A DNA stretch of 64,000 nucleotides from assembly GCA_044221555.1 (NCBI GenBank), contig JBGAOY010000001.1:744001-808000 (forward strand). The letters are read 5' to 3'. The position numbers were made by a program, and so were the translations under genes. Under the pieces are notes generated by a model. The model saw only the letters and a list, made by a program, of their open reading frames with translations. It did no database searches and had not been told where the DNA came from. How positions within the stretch are numbered: the stretch's first letter is position 1; every line of letters starts with the position of its first letter. The DNA is from JAEUJM01 sp044221555 (lineage in GTDB: Bacteria > Actinomycetota > Acidimicrobiia > Acidimicrobiales > DATDAH01). Below, in pieces: positions 37,963 through 48,844 of this stretch.

Positions 37963-38925
37963 GTGGGTGCGTTCTGGTCCGACCGACGGGTGCTCGTCAC
38001 CGGTGGGCGCGGGTTCCTCGGCCGAGCGGTGCTGGCCGGCCTCGAGGCCCGTTCGGCCGGTCACGTCATGGCGCCCGGCAGCGCCGATTTCGACCTGCGC
38101 CGCCCCGACGCCACCGAGGCGATGTTCGCCGAGACCGAGCCCGAGTTGGTGATCCACCTCGCCGCCCGGGTGGGCGGCATCGGCGCCAACCAGAAGCGGC
38201 CGGCCGACCTCTACCTCGACAACCTGCTCATGGGCACCTATGTGCTCGAGGAGGCCCGCCGGCGGGACACGCCGAAGACGGTGATGATCGGCACGATCTG
38301 CTCGTACCCCAAGTTCACGCCGGTGCCGTTCCACGAGGACTCGTTGTGGCAGGGCTTCCCCGAGGAGACCAACGCGCCGTACGGCATCGCCAAGCTGGCC
38401 CAGCTGATGCAGGCCCAGGCCAACCGGGCCCAGTACGGCCAGAACGCCGTCTACCTCATGCCCACCAACCTGTACGGCCCGGGCGACAAGTTCCACCCCG
38501 ACGTGTCCCACGTCATTCCGGCCCTCATGAAGAAGTGCGTGGACGCCAAGGAGGCGGGCGACGACCACATCGTGGTGTGGGGCACCGGCTCGGCCAGCCG
38601 TGAGTTCCTCTACGTCGACGACGCCGCTGAAGGCATCCTGCTGGCCGCCGAGCACTACGACGAGGGCGACCCCGTCAACCTCGGTGCCGACATCGAGACG
38701 CCCATCTCGGACCTGGTGGAGACCATCGTGGCCGTCACCGGCTTCGAGGGCCGCGTCGAGTGGGACCACTCGAAGCCCGACGGCCAGCCCCGCCGCCGGG
38801 TCGACGCCAGCCGCGCCGAGGCCGCGTTCGGATTCAAGGCGACCACCACCTTCGCCGACGGCCTGGCCCGCACCCACGCGTGGTACCTCGACAACCGCGC
38901 CGAGGCCGAGGCCCGCCCCGTCTGA
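37963..38925 (+). CDS. fcl: GDP-L-fucose synthase
   Basis: The protein is 320 residues from GTG 37963 (330 from GTG 37933, which lies inside the repeat). It has VLVTGGRGFLGRAV (NADP), HLAARVGGIGANQ, GTICSYPKF, PYGIAKLAQLMQ (catalytic Tyr-Lys) and LMPTNLYGPGDKFHPDVSHVIPA, the Fcl/GMER signature. The enzyme epimerises and reduces GDP-4-keto-6-deoxymannose to GDP-L-fucose, using the Gmd product. Translation would follow the tandem micro-ORFs upstream. I prefer 37963 because the conserved part starts 8 residues later, as in other Fcl proteins. Confidence 0.9.
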   Translation: MGAFWSDRRVLVTGGRGFLGRAVLAGLEARSAGHVMAPGSADFDLRRPDATEAMFAETEPELVIHLAARVGGIGANQKRPADLYLDNLLMGTYVLEEARRRDTPKTVMIGTICSYPKFTPVPFHEDSLWQGFPEETNAPYGIAKLAQLMQAQANRAQYGQNAVYLMPTNLYGPGDKFHPDVSHVIPALMKKCVDAKEAGDDHIVVWGTGSASREFLYVDDAAEGILLAAEHYDEGDPVNLGADIETPISDLVETIVAVTGFEGRVEWDHSKPDGQPRRRVDASRAEAAFGFKATTTFADGLARTHAWYLDNRAEAEARPV

Positions 38926-38938
38926 TCGCCTCTGATCG

Positions 38939-38962
38939 CCCGTCTGGTCGGCGCCGGACGGG
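38939..38962. terminator. Possible hairpin between fcl and uxs
   Basis: CCCGTC (38939-38944) pairs with GACGGG (38957-38962), with GGCGCC in the loop. It lies between converging stops. There is no T-tract. Confidence 0.35.
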
Positions 38963-38980
38963 GCCGCCGGGGCCGGGCGG

Positions 38981-39922
38981 CTACAGCCCGAGCCGGGCGC
39001 GCAGGTAGGCCGCGGTGCGCTCGAGGCCCTCGCGCAACTCGACGGTCGGCTTCCATCCGAGCTTCTCGCCGGCCAGGGTGATGTCGGGCTGTCGCTGCAT
39101 CGGGTCGTCCACCGGCAACGGCTCGAAGACGATCTCCGAGGCCGACCCGGTGACCTCGACCACCTGCTCCGCGAGCTCGAGCATCGTGAACTCGTTGGGG
39201 TTCCCGATGTTGACGGGGCCGGTGAAGTCCGGGGTGTCGAGCAGGGCGGCGTAGCCCCGCACCTGGTCGTCGACGTAGCAGAAGCTGCGCGTCTGGGTGC
39301 CGTCGCCGTAGATGGTGAGGGGCGTCCCCTGGAGGGCCTGGACGAGGAAGTTGGACACCACCCGGCCGTCCTCGGGACGCATCGACGGCCCGTAGGTGTT
39401 GAAGGTGCGCACGATCCCCACGCTGACCCCGTGGGTGCGATGGAACGCCATCGTCAGGGCCTCGGAGAAGCGCTTGGCCTCGTCGTACACGCTGCGGGGG
39501 CCCACCGGGTTGACGTTGCCCCAGTAGGACTCCTGTTGCGGGTGCTGGTGCGGATCGCCGTAGACCTCGCTGGTGGAGGCCATGACGAAGCGGGCCCCTT
39601 GGGCTCGAGCCAGCTCCAGGGCCGTGCGGGTGCCCAGGCTGCCAACATCGAGCGTCTCGATCGGGCGGTCGAGGTAGTCCTTCACCGACGCAGGGCTGGC
39701 CATGTGCACGACCCCGTCCACCGTGCCACCGACCGGGAGGGCCACGCTCACGTCCTGCTCGACGAACTCGAAGCCCTCCCGCCCCTCGAGGTGGGCGATG
39801 TTGTAGAGCGATCCGGAGGAGAGGTCGTCGACCGCCACGACCCGGTCGCCACGATCGAGCAGCAGCGTGGCGAGGTGCGACCCGAGGAAGCCGGCGCCGC
39901 CGGTGACGACGATACGTGCCAC
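38981..39922 (-). CDS. UDP-glucuronate decarboxylase (UDP-xylose synthase)-like
   Basis: The 313-residue SDR protein has TGGAGFLGSHLATLLLDRG, HMASPASVKDYLDRPIETL, STSEVYGDPHQHPQQESYWG, catalytic YDEAKRF, RTFNTYGPSMRPEDGRVV and RSFCYVDDQVRG. These match Uxs, which forms UDP-xylose from UDP-glucuronate. The start is GTG 39922, 2 bases after the ugd stop, so Ugd and Uxs form a pathway pair. The YWGxVNPVGxRS stretch is typical of Uxs and less so of RmlB. Confidence 0.88.
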   Translation of the reverse strand: MARIVVTGGAGFLGSHLATLLLDRGDRVVAVDDLSSGSLYNIAHLEGREGFEFVEQDVSVALPVGGTVDGVVHMASPASVKDYLDRPIETLDVGSLGTRTALELARAQGARFVMASTSEVYGDPHQHPQQESYWGNVNPVGPRSVYDEAKRFSEALTMAFHRTHGVSVGIVRTFNTYGPSMRPEDGRVVSNFLVQALQGTPLTIYGDGTQTRSFCYVDDQVRGYAALLDTPDFTGPVNIGNPNEFTMLELAEQVVEVTGSASEIVFEPLPVDDPMQRQPDITLAGEKLGWKPTVELREGLERTAAYLRARLGL

Positions 39923-39924
39923 GC

Positions 39925-41208
39925 TCAGCGCCGCCCGATGCCCTCGAAGCGGAACCCGCGCCGCTGGATCGCGGCGCGGTCGAGCAGGTTGCGGGCGTCG
40001 ACGACAGCCGGCTCGGCCATCACCTCGGCCACTTTGTCCAGGTCGAGCCAGCGGAACTCGTCCCACTCGGTGAGCACGACCAGCACGTGGGCGTCGGCGC
40101 AGGCCGCGTAGGGGTCGGCGCACACCTCGATCGCCGGGTGGGATCCGACGCCCCCGGACACGGCCGGGTCGTAGGCCTTCACCGTGGCGCCCTCGTCGAT
40201 GAGGCGCCCCAGGATGTTGAGCGCGGGCGATTCGCGCAGGTCGTCGGTGCGGGCCTTGAAGGTGAGGCCCCACGCGGCCACCGTCACGCCGTCGAGGTGG
40301 CCGCCCGCCATGTCGGCGACCTTGCGCACGACCCGGTCGAACTGCTCCTCGTTGACGTCGACCACGCCCTTGAGCAGGCGGAAGTCGTAGCCACCGTCCT
40401 CGGCGATGCGCACCAGCGCGGAGGTGTCCTTCGGGAAGCAGCTCCCGCCGTATCCGGGCCCGGGCTTCAAGAAGTCGTGGCCGATGCGCTTGTCGTAGCC
40501 CATGCCGAGCACCACGTCGTTGACGTCGGCGCCGACGGCCTCGCACACCGCGGCCACTGCGTTGACGAACGACAGCTTGGTGGCCAGGAAGGCGTTGCTG
40601 GCGTACTTGATCGTCTCGGCCGAGGCGGGGTCGGTGACCATCAGGGGGGCCGGGACCCCCACGTAGAGCGACGCCACCCGGATCGCCGCGCCCTGGTCCT
40701 CGCTGCCGATGACCACCCGGTCGGGGTGGAGGAAGTCGGAGACCGCCGAGCCCTCGCGGAGGAACTCGGGGTTGGACACGACGTACACGTCGCTGCGACC
40801 GAGCGCCTGCTCGACCACCCGCGTCGACCCGACCGGCACCGTGGACTTGTTGACCACGATGGCCTCGGGCGGCAGCACCGGTCCGATCTCACGGGCGGCC
40901 GCCTCGATGTAGGTGAGGTCGGCCCGGCCGTCGTGGCCCTGGGGCGTGGGCACGCTCAGGTAGGAGAACTCCGAGCGCTCGGCCGCGGCCGCGGCACCCA
41001 CCACGAAGTGGAGTCGACCGGAGCGCACCCCCTCCACGATCAGCTGCTCGAGGCCGGCCTCGAGGATCGGCACCTCGCCGCGCTTCAACTGCTCGATCCG
41101 GTCCGCGTCGATGTCGGCGCAGTACACCTCGTGGCCGAGGTGGGCGAAGCACGCCGCCGTGGTGAGCCCCACGTACCCCGCTCCGATGATGGCGACCTTG
41201 CTGCTCAT
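39925..41208 (-). CDS. ugd: UDP-glucose 6-dehydrogenase
   Basis: The 427-residue enzyme has the NAD motif VAIIGAGYVGLTTAACFAHLG, NPEFLREGSAVSDFLHPDRVVIG, the catalytic GPGYGGSCFPKDTSAL (Cys near 260) and the KARTDDLRESPALNIL region. It oxidises UDP-glucose to UDP-glucuronate. The ATG at 41208 is overlapped by the TGA of a 31-codon leader ORF (ATGA), and AGGAGG lies 15-20 bases before the ATG. The longer frame to 41247 is an artefact. Confidence 0.95.
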   Translation of the reverse strand: MSSKVAIIGAGYVGLTTAACFAHLGHEVYCADIDADRIEQLKRGEVPILEAGLEQLIVEGVRSGRLHFVVGAAAAAERSEFSYLSVPTPQGHDGRADLTYIEAAAREIGPVLPPEAIVVNKSTVPVGSTRVVEQALGRSDVYVVSNPEFLREGSAVSDFLHPDRVVIGSEDQGAAIRVASLYVGVPAPLMVTDPASAETIKYASNAFLATKLSFVNAVAAVCEAVGADVNDVVLGMGYDKRIGHDFLKPGPGYGGSCFPKDTSALVRIAEDGGYDFRLLKGVVDVNEEQFDRVVRKVADMAGGHLDGVTVAAWGLTFKARTDDLRESPALNILGRLIDEGATVKAYDPAVSGGVGSHPAIEVCADPYAACADAHVLVVLTEWDEFRWLDLDKVAEVMAEPAVVDARNLLDRAAIQRRGFRFEGIGRR

Positions 41209-41300
41209 GGTTGCTTCGTCCCTCCTGCGTCGGGACGCCTTCGGCATCCGCGTCGACGGGTAGCGGCCGCTCCGCTCCGCTGCGCAGCGTAGGCCGTCAC
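41205..41300 (-). CDS. ugd leader micro-ORF on the dispersed element, 31 codons
   Basis: GTG at 41300 opens MTAYAAQRSGAAATRRRG... and ends with a TGA overlapping the ugd ATG. The DNA is copy 2 of the start-proximal element (GCTGCGCAGCGGAGCGGAGC, GATGCCGAAGGCG, CAGGAGG). The peptide shares (E/Q)RSGAA with the ftsH leader. The LCP gene stop is 28 bases upstream. Confidence 0.45.
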   Translation of the reverse strand: MTAYAAQRSGAAATRRRGCRRRPDAGGTKQP

Positions 41301-41328
41301 CTCAGGTCGTCGGGAAGTCCGTGCCCTC

Positions 41329-42762
41329 TCAACCGCACTGGATCTCTGGCGGGGGCGGGCCGGGCACCTCGCCGATCACCTCGGTCGTGGTGGTGGTGCC
41401 GCCGTCGGCGGGTGACGCCGTCGTGGTTGTCGTGGTGGGCAGGTTCGACGGCGCCGGCGTGGGATTCACCCCGGCGTAGTCCAGCCCGGTGACCAACACG
41501 ACCGGCGCGGGGAGGTCGGCCACCTCCTCCAACTGGGCGCCGGCGGCGAGGTAGCGCATGGTGAGGTCGGCCGCGGCCTCGTTCCCCGGCGTGTAGCGCA
41601 CCACGGTGTTGGCGAAGTCGAACCGCTCGGCGTCACCCGTGCCGATCACCGTGAACCCCACACCCGACAGGTCGTCGGACACGGTGGTGGCCTGACCACT
41701 GGTGCCCGAGCCGTTCAGCACCTGCACCTGGACGCTGGCGGGGTCCTCCCCCCCGGCCGCGACCCCCCGGAAGATGTCGAGGGTCGCGGTGTTGGCATCG
41801 GTGTCGGCCATGCGCAGCACCTGCGCGCCGTTGATCACGTCGTCGACGACGTCGAGGGAGTGCGTCTCGAGCTCGTTGGGCTCGAACGTGCGGAACCGCT
41901 TGCCCAGCGAGAAGATGTCCTGGGCGGTCAGGGTGTCGTCCACGGTGACGTTGCCGATGCCCACGTTGATGAGCTGGTTCAGGGTCACCGGGTTGCGCAC
42001 GCCCTTCACCACTGCTCGCTGCAGCGCCCGCCGGATGAAGTCCTGCTGGCGGCTGATGCGGCCCAGGTCGCCGGTGCCGTCGGTGTGCCACCCGGTCTCG
42101 TCCTGGTACTCGAAGGCCCGGGAGCGGGCGTAGGCGAGCGCCTGGTCCGGGCTGAGGGTGATGCATCCGGGCTGGGGCACGTCGAGACCGGTCTTGTGGT
42201 CGCGCACCGGGTGCTCGAAGTAGATCGGGATGCCGTCGACCGCAGAGACCAGCTCCTTGAAGCCCAGGAAGTCCATCTGCATGTAGTGGTTGATCTCGAT
42301 GCCGAAGTAGTCCTGGATCGTGGTGATCAACGCCTCGGGGCCGCCCACGCTCAGCGCGGTGTTGATCCGCTGCTCGCCGCCGCCGGCGATGGGGAGCCAG
42401 AGGTCCCGGGGCAGCGACAGCAGCTGCGCCTTGGTCTCGCTGGGGTCGATCCGCAGCACCATGATCGTGTCGGAGAGGACGCCGAGGTCGTCCCGGCCGT
42501 TGGTGACCGGATCCGACGGATCGAGGCGGGCGGCGTCGTCGGTGCCCACCACGAGCAGGTTCTGCACCCCGCCCGGCGCCTCCTCGGTGGTGAGCACGCC
42601 GGGGTCGATGGCCACGCGCGGCAGGCGGGCGAACTTGTAGTTGAAGTAGCCGAGCCCGCCGGCGATCACCAGGCAGGTGACGATGAGCCCGACGTTGAAG
42701 GTGATGAGGAGGCGCTGGGGCCAGGTCCGTCGTCCCGGCGCCCCGCCCACGGCGGCTGACAC
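41329..42762 (-). CDS. LytR-CpsA-Psr (LCP) family glycan ligase
   Basis: The 477-residue protein has an N-terminal TM helix (about 17-40; LLITFNVGLIVTCLVIAGGLGYF) and an LCP domain with NLLVVGTDDAARLDP, DTIMVLRIDP, LSLPRDLWLPI, RINTALSVGGPEALI and DFLGFKELVSAVDGI. A C-terminal LytR_C domain (about 360-450) contains VQVLNGSGTSGQATTV. LCP enzymes transfer lipid-linked glycans to peptidoglycan. The GTG at 42762 follows TAGATT by 8 bases. Lying next to ugd, uxs and fcl, it could anchor the glycan made here. Confidence 0.9.
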   Translation of the reverse strand: MSAAVGGAPGRRTWPQRLLITFNVGLIVTCLVIAGGLGYFNYKFARLPRVAIDPGVLTTEEAPGGVQNLLVVGTDDAARLDPSDPVTNGRDDLGVLSDTIMVLRIDPSETKAQLLSLPRDLWLPIAGGGEQRINTALSVGGPEALITTIQDYFGIEINHYMQMDFLGFKELVSAVDGIPIYFEHPVRDHKTGLDVPQPGCITLSPDQALAYARSRAFEYQDETGWHTDGTGDLGRISRQQDFIRRALQRAVVKGVRNPVTLNQLINVGIGNVTVDDTLTAQDIFSLGKRFRTFEPNELETHSLDVVDDVINGAQVLRMADTDANTATLDIFRGVAAGGEDPASVQVQVLNGSGTSGQATTVSDDLSGVGFTVIGTGDAERFDFANTVVRYTPGNEAAADLTMRYLAAGAQLEEVADLPAPVVLVTGLDYAGVNPTPAPSNLPTTTTTTASPADGGTTTTTEVIGEVPGPPPPEIQCG

Positions 42763-42770
42763 GAAGGTCG

Positions 42771-42776
42771 AATCTA
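42771..42776 (-). promoter_or_regulatory. -10 hexamer for the LCP gene
   Basis: TAGATT on the minus strand lies 8 bases before GTG 42762 (leaderless). The divergent pabB promoter is 45 bases away. Confidence 0.45.
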
Positions 42777-42820
42777 ACGGCTCAGGGTCTCGACCAGACG
42801 TCAGGGTGGTGCGCGGCTCG

Positions 42821-42826
42821 TACGCT
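42821..42826 (+). promoter_or_regulatory. -10 hexamer for pabB (leaderless)
   Basis: TACGCT lies 6 bases before GTG 42833. It supports the short pabB start over the long in-frame ORF. Confidence 0.45.
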
Positions 42827-42832
42827 GGCCCA

Positions 42833-43858
42833 GTGGTCGGTGCGGATCGGTCGTTGGCGGTGGTGGGGGGCACGCTGTGCACCGGCCTGCGCGACGTCAC
42901 GTCGGACCTCGCGGCGCTCGACGGAACGGGGTTCTGGGCCGTCGTGGTTCCCTTCGAGGGACCGCCGGTGTGCGCTCGGTTCGCCGACACCCGCCCCGCG
43001 CAACCGTGGCCAGGGGCGCCGTGGCGGGGACCCGACCCGGGATCGTGGCGCACGTCGCTCGACCGGGGAGCCTTCGAGTCGGGCGTCACCGCCATCCGCG
43101 GCGCGATCGCCGCGGGCGACGTGTACCAGGTGAACCTCACGCGGCGGCTCAGTGCACCCCTCCCCCACGACGCCGAGATCGGCGCGCTGGGCGCGGCGCT
43201 GGCCGAGGGCAACCCGGCCCCGTACAGCGCGGTGGTCGACCTGCCCGGCCACGGCGTGCGGGTCGCGTCGGCGTCTCCGGAGCGGTTCCTCCGCCGCGAC
43301 GGCGCCCTGGTCTCCTCGTCGCCCATCAAGGGCACCGCCGCCACCGCCGACGGGCTCCTGGCGAAGGACCGGGCCGAGAACGTGATGATCGTCGACCTCG
43401 TGCGCAACGACCTGGGCCGGGTGTGCGAGTACGGCAGCGTCGGGGTCCCGGGCCTGCTCGAGGTCGAGCCGCACCCGGGGCTCGTCCACCTGGTCAGCAC
43501 GGTGGCGGGGCGCCTGCGCCCCGGCCTGGGGTGGGCCGACGTGATCTCGGCCACCTTCCCGCCCGGCTCGGTGACCGGCGCGCCGAAGCTGGCCGCCCTC
43601 GACCACATCGCCCGTCTCGAGCCGGTGCCCCGAGGGGTCTACTGCGGCGCGGTGGGCTGGGTCGACGCCGACCGCCGGCGAGGCGACCTGAACGTGGCCA
43701 TCCGCACGTTCTGGGTCGAGGACGACGAACTGCACTTCGGCACCGGAGGAGGCATCACGTGGGATTCCACGCCCGAGGGCGAGTGGGCCGAGACCGAGCT
43801 GAAGGCCCGGCACCTGCTCGGCGTGGCCTCCGCCGCCCCGGCCGCGGTGGGCCGGTGA
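42833..43858 (+). CDS. pabB: Aminodeoxychorismate synthase component I-like
   Basis: The 341-residue chorismate-binding enzyme has IRGAIAAGDVYQVNLTRRL, the catalytic PIKGTAATADG (Lys as in PabB), IVDLVRNDLGRVC, FPPGSVTGAPKLAAL and GGGITWDSTPEGEWAETELKA. It would aminate chorismate on the way to p-aminobenzoate and folate; anthranilate synthase is less likely because pabC follows. The GTG at 42833 is set by TACGCT 6 bases upstream. A six-codon bridging ORF (43855-43875) links it to pabC. Confidence 0.9.
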   Translation: MVGADRSLAVVGGTLCTGLRDVTSDLAALDGTGFWAVVVPFEGPPVCARFADTRPAQPWPGAPWRGPDPGSWRTSLDRGAFESGVTAIRGAIAAGDVYQVNLTRRLSAPLPHDAEIGALGAALAEGNPAPYSAVVDLPGHGVRVASASPERFLRRDGALVSSSPIKGTAATADGLLAKDRAENVMIVDLVRNDLGRVCEYGSVGVPGLLEVEPHPGLVHLVSTVAGRLRPGLGWADVISATFPPGSVTGAPKLAALDHIARLEPVPRGVYCGAVGWVDADRRRGDLNVAIRTFWVEDDELHFGTGGGITWDSTPEGEWAETELKARHLLGVASAAPAAVGR

Positions 43859-43871
43859 CGGGGGTCGGCCG

Positions 43872-44717
43872 GTGACCGTCGTCGACGGCTCCCCGGTGGT
43901 GTGGCTCGACGGCCGTCTCCTGCCCGCCGGCGAGGCGCGGGTGTCGCCGTTCGACCACGGCCTGCTGGTGGGCGACGGCGTGTTCGAGACCACCAAGGTG
44001 ATCGGCGGGGTCGCCTTCGCCCTGCGCCGCCACCTGGCCCGCCTGCGGCGATCGGCCGCGGGCCTGGGCATCGACGTGCCGTACACCAACGACGAGCTCC
44101 GGGCCGCCATCGCCGCGGTCGTCGGCGCCAACGGCCCCGAGACGGGACGCCTGCGCACCACGGTCACCGGCGGTGCCGGCCCGTTGGGCTCCGACCGTGG
44201 CTCGGCCCTGCCCACCGTGCTGGTCGCCGCGTCCCCCGCCACGGCCTGGGCCGACACCACCACGGTGGTCACCGTGCCCTGGCCCCGCAACGAGCGCAGC
44301 GCCGTCGCCGGCCTGAAGACCGTGTCGTACGCCGAGAACGTGGTGGCGTTGCGCTACGCCCACGAGCGCGGGGCCACCGAGGCCGTGTTCGCGAACACCA
44401 GGGGCACCTTGTGCGAGGGCACGGGCTCCAACGTCTTCCTGGTCACCGGTGGCCGCCTGATCACGCCCACGCTCGCCGCGGGCTGCCTGGCCGGCATCAC
44501 CCGCGAGCTCGTGCTCGAGGTGTCCGGCGCGGAGGAGGCCGACGTCGACCTCGAGGCGCTGGCCGGCGCCGACGAGGCCTTCCTCACCTCGAGCACCCGG
44601 GACGTCCAGCCCGTCTCGCACGTCGATGGGCGACCGCTGGGCAGCTGCCCGGGGCCGCGCACGCTGGCCGCGGCCGCGGCGCTGGCCGAACTGGCCGCCC
44701 GGACGATCGACCCGTGA
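43872..44717 (+). CDS. pabC: Aminodeoxychorismate lyase / class IV aminotransferase
   Basis: The 281-residue PLP fold-type IV enzyme has FDHGLLVGDGVFETTKVIGG, the PLP lysine in GLKTVSYAENV, EAVFANTRGTLCEGTGSNVFLV and FLTSSTRDVQPV. Next to pabB the likely reaction is conversion of aminodeoxychorismate to p-aminobenzoate and pyruvate. Branched-chain or D-amino acid transaminase activity cannot be ruled out. The GTG overlaps the bridging ORF's stop (GTGA). Confidence 0.87.
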   Translation: MTVVDGSPVVWLDGRLLPAGEARVSPFDHGLLVGDGVFETTKVIGGVAFALRRHLARLRRSAAGLGIDVPYTNDELRAAIAAVVGANGPETGRLRTTVTGGAGPLGSDRGSALPTVLVAASPATAWADTTTVVTVPWPRNERSAVAGLKTVSYAENVVALRYAHERGATEAVFANTRGTLCEGTGSNVFLVTGGRLITPTLAAGCLAGITRELVLEVSGAEEADVDLEALAGADEAFLTSSTRDVQPVSHVDGRPLGSCPGPRTLAAAAALAELAARTIDP

Positions 44718-44719
44718 GC

Positions 44720-45452
44720 ATGCACAAGCTCTTCGGTGTCGGCGACGAGAAGACCGGCACCCACTCGCTGGCCGGCCTGTTCGGCGCCTACCGCGCCGAG
44801 CACGAGCCCGAGGCCCACGACCTGCGGCCGCTCGTCGAGCAGCACCCTGCGGGGCGAGCTGCCGGCCGGCACGCTCGAGCGCTACTTCGCCGACAAGGAG
44901 CGACGGCTCCGACTCGAGGTGGACTCGTCGTTCCTCAACGGCGAGGTGATCGACGTGCTGGTGGCGTGCTACCCCGGGGCGCGCTACGTCCTGACCGTGC
45001 GCGAGCCCCGCTCGTGGCTCGATTCCAAGATCAACCAGATGATCACGTACCGGTCGCCCCGCTGGATCGAGCTGCGGGCGCTGCGCCACGGGCCGCCCGA
45101 GGGCCATCCGCCGCAGGAACGGGCGTTGGCAGAGCGGGGCCTGCCCACCCTGGACGGCTTCCTGGCCGAGTACGCCCGCCACAACCGCCGGGTGGTCGAG
45201 CACGTGCCCGCCGCCCAGCTGCTCGTGCTGCGCACGCAGGACATCCGCGCCCGCTGCGACGTGCTGGCCGAGTTCGCCGGTGTGCCGGTCGCCACGTTGG
45301 ACCTGGCCCGCTCCCACGAGTTCCAGGGCCCGGTGAAGCACCACGTCCTCGACGAGCTCGACCAGGGGTACCTCGACGCCAAGATCGACCAGCACTGCGC
45401 CGCCGTGGTGCTCCCGCTCCTCCGCGACGCCGAGGCGCCCACCTCTCCCTGA
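44720..45452 (+). pseudogene. Sulfotransferase-like gene with a one-base frameshift
   Basis: The frame from ATG 44720 reads MHKLFGVGDEKTGTHSLAGL (PAPS 5'-phosphosulfate-like loop) to about residue 42. Past the CCC run at 44845-44847 the coding sense continues in another frame (LRGELPAGTLERYF, EVDSSFLNGEVIDVL, LTVREPRSWLDSKINQ) to a TGA at 45452. Deleting one C restores a single reading frame of about 244 residues. This may be a sequencing error or a real recent frameshift. The start follows pabC by 2 bases. Confidence 0.75.
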
Positions 45453-45533
45453 CCGCCCTCGTTCCGGGTACAGATCTCCCGGCTCACGCGTCGATTCCCG
45501 GTCCCGGGACGATCGGCGTTCCCGGGGGTGGGG

Positions 45534-46361
45534 TCAGGCGCCCGGCCGGAGGTGGACGACGTCGCCGACGGGGACGGTGATGACGTCGGTGTCGACCTCG
45601 ACCTGCAGCGTGCCGTCCGTGTCGAGACCGACCGCGGTCCCCTCCAATTCGTCGTGGCTGCGGATCACCCGCACCTGACGACCGAGGGTCGCCGATGCCG
45701 CGACCTCCTCGCGGTGCAGCGCGGCACGGCCCCCGGGAGCGAGCAGCGTGGCGTAGCGGCGGTCGAGGGCGTGGAGCAGCGCCACCAGCACGGCCGCTCG
45801 GTCGACCGGAGCACCGGTCGCGTGGTTGAGCGCCACCGCGATGCCGTCGATCTCCGACGGCAGCTCGTCGGGCCAGTTGACGTTGAGGCCGATGCCGACG
45901 ACCACCGCGGCGAACCGGTCGCCACGGAGCGAGGACTCGGCCAGGACACCGGCCAGCTTGCGCTCGGCGCCGCCGGACGCCGGCGACGCGACCACCAGGT
46001 CGTTGGGCCACTTCAGGCCGGGATGCACGCCGGCCACCTGGACGCAGGCGTCGATCGCCGACAGCGCGACCGCGGTCGTGAGCGCGTGGGCGCTGCTCAG
46101 CCCGACGGGTGGTCGCAGCAGCACCGACAACAGCAGCGACGCCTCCGGCGGCGCCGCCCACACCCGGCCCAATCGGCCCCGCCCGGCGGTCTGGTGATCG
46201 GCGACGAGCACCACGCCTTCCGGGGACCCCTCGGCCGCGAGCGCCATCAGATCCTGGTTCGTGGAACCGGTCTCGGCCACCCAGCGCACGTCACCGAACC
46301 GCGTGCTCGCGACCTCGGCGCGGACCGCCGACGCGGTTGATCTGGCATCACCACCCGACAC
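45534..46361 (-). CDS. birA: Biotin--[acetyl-CoA-carboxylase] ligase
   Basis: The 275-residue protein has GSTNQDLMALAAEG, the biotin/ATP loop ADHQTAGRGRLGRVW, LKWPNDLVV, KLAGVLAESS and GIGLNVNWP. It is a single-domain biotin ligase without the N-terminal HTH. It activates biotin and attaches it to the BCCP domain of the carboxylase encoded divergently. TATGGT (46374-46369) lies 7 bases before GTG 46361, favouring this start; ATG 46373 is an alternative that would leave only 5 bases to the divergent start. Confidence 0.92.
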   Translation of the reverse strand: MSGGDARSTASAVRAEVASTRFGDVRWVAETGSTNQDLMALAAEGSPEGVVLVADHQTAGRGRLGRVWAAPPEASLLLSVLLRPPVGLSSAHALTTAVALSAIDACVQVAGVHPGLKWPNDLVVASPASGGAERKLAGVLAESSLRGDRFAAVVVGIGLNVNWPDELPSEIDGIAVALNHATGAPVDRAAVLVALLHALDRRYATLLAPGGRAALHREEVAASATLGRQVRVIRSHDELEGTAVGLDTDGTLQVEVDTDVITVPVGDVVHLRPGA

Positions 46362-46378
46362 GGAACTAACCATAGGGG

Positions 46379-48151
<1,773 letters not shown>

Positions 48152-48154
48152 GCG

Positions 48155-48841
48155 GTGGCCCCCCCGGTGGCGGTGCTCGGCATGCACCGCAGCGGAACCA
48201 GCAGCCTGGCGGGCTCCCTCGAGGAGGCGGGCCTGCACCTCGGCGAGGTTGTCACCCAGGCTCAGCACAACCGCAAGGGCAACCGGGAGAGCCTCGCGAT
48301 CCGCGACCTGAACGACCGGCTGCTCGAGCACAACGGCGGGGCGTGGGACCGCCCTCCCGCCTCGGTGGCCTGGGACGACGACTTCCGCACGCAGCGAGCG
48401 GCGGTCATCGCCGCCCACGCCGCCGACTGGCGCTGGGGCTTCAAGGATCCCCGGACACTGCTCACCCTGGCCTTCTGGCAGGAGGGCCTGCCCGACCTGG
48501 TGCTGGTGGGCACCTACCGCCACCCCTTGGCCGTCGCCGCCTCGCTCGAGCGCCGCGACGCCATCCCCACCGGGACGGGCCTCTCCCTGTGGCTGGCCTA
48601 CAACGAGCGACTGGTGGCGGCCCACGACCGCGAGCCCTTTCCGTTGCTGTCGTTCGACCTGCCCGCCGACGAGTACAACGCCGGTGTGGCGGCCATGGCC
48701 GCCGCCCTCGACCTGCCGGGTCGGCCGGGGTTCTTCACCGAGGAGCTGCGCCACCACGGCCCGATCGACGGTGCCGACCTCCCTCCCGAGGTGGACGAGC
48801 TGTACCAGCGCCTGCAGGGCCTGGCCGGCGTCCCCGCCTGA
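48155..48841 (+). CDS. Sulfotransferase-like protein
   Basis: The 228-residue protein has the P-loop-like 5'-PSB motif VLGMHRSGTSSLAGSL near the N-terminus and FKDPRTLLTLAFW, LVGTYRHPLAVAASL downstream (3'-PB-like R/S region). This layout fits the bacterial sulfotransferase family, which moves sulfate from PAPS to sugars. The start is a GTG 3 bases after the carboxylase stop. A GT2 gene follows 3 bases after its stop, suggesting they modify the same glycan. Confidence 0.82.
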   Translation: MAPPVAVLGMHRSGTSSLAGSLEEAGLHLGEVVTQAQHNRKGNRESLAIRDLNDRLLEHNGGAWDRPPASVAWDDDFRTQRAAVIAAHAADWRWGFKDPRTLLTLAFWQEGLPDLVLVGTYRHPLAVAASLERRDAIPTGTGLSLWLAYNERLVAAHDREPFPLLSFDLPADEYNAGVAAMAAALDLPGRPGFFTEELRHHGPIDGADLPPEVDELYQRLQGLAGVPA

Positions 48842-48844
48842 GCG

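Noticed and set aside
45480..45520. TCCCG-GTCC-CGGGA hairpin between the frameshifted sulfotransferase and birA
   Set aside because: Only a 5-bp stem without a T-tract; too weak to call a terminator.
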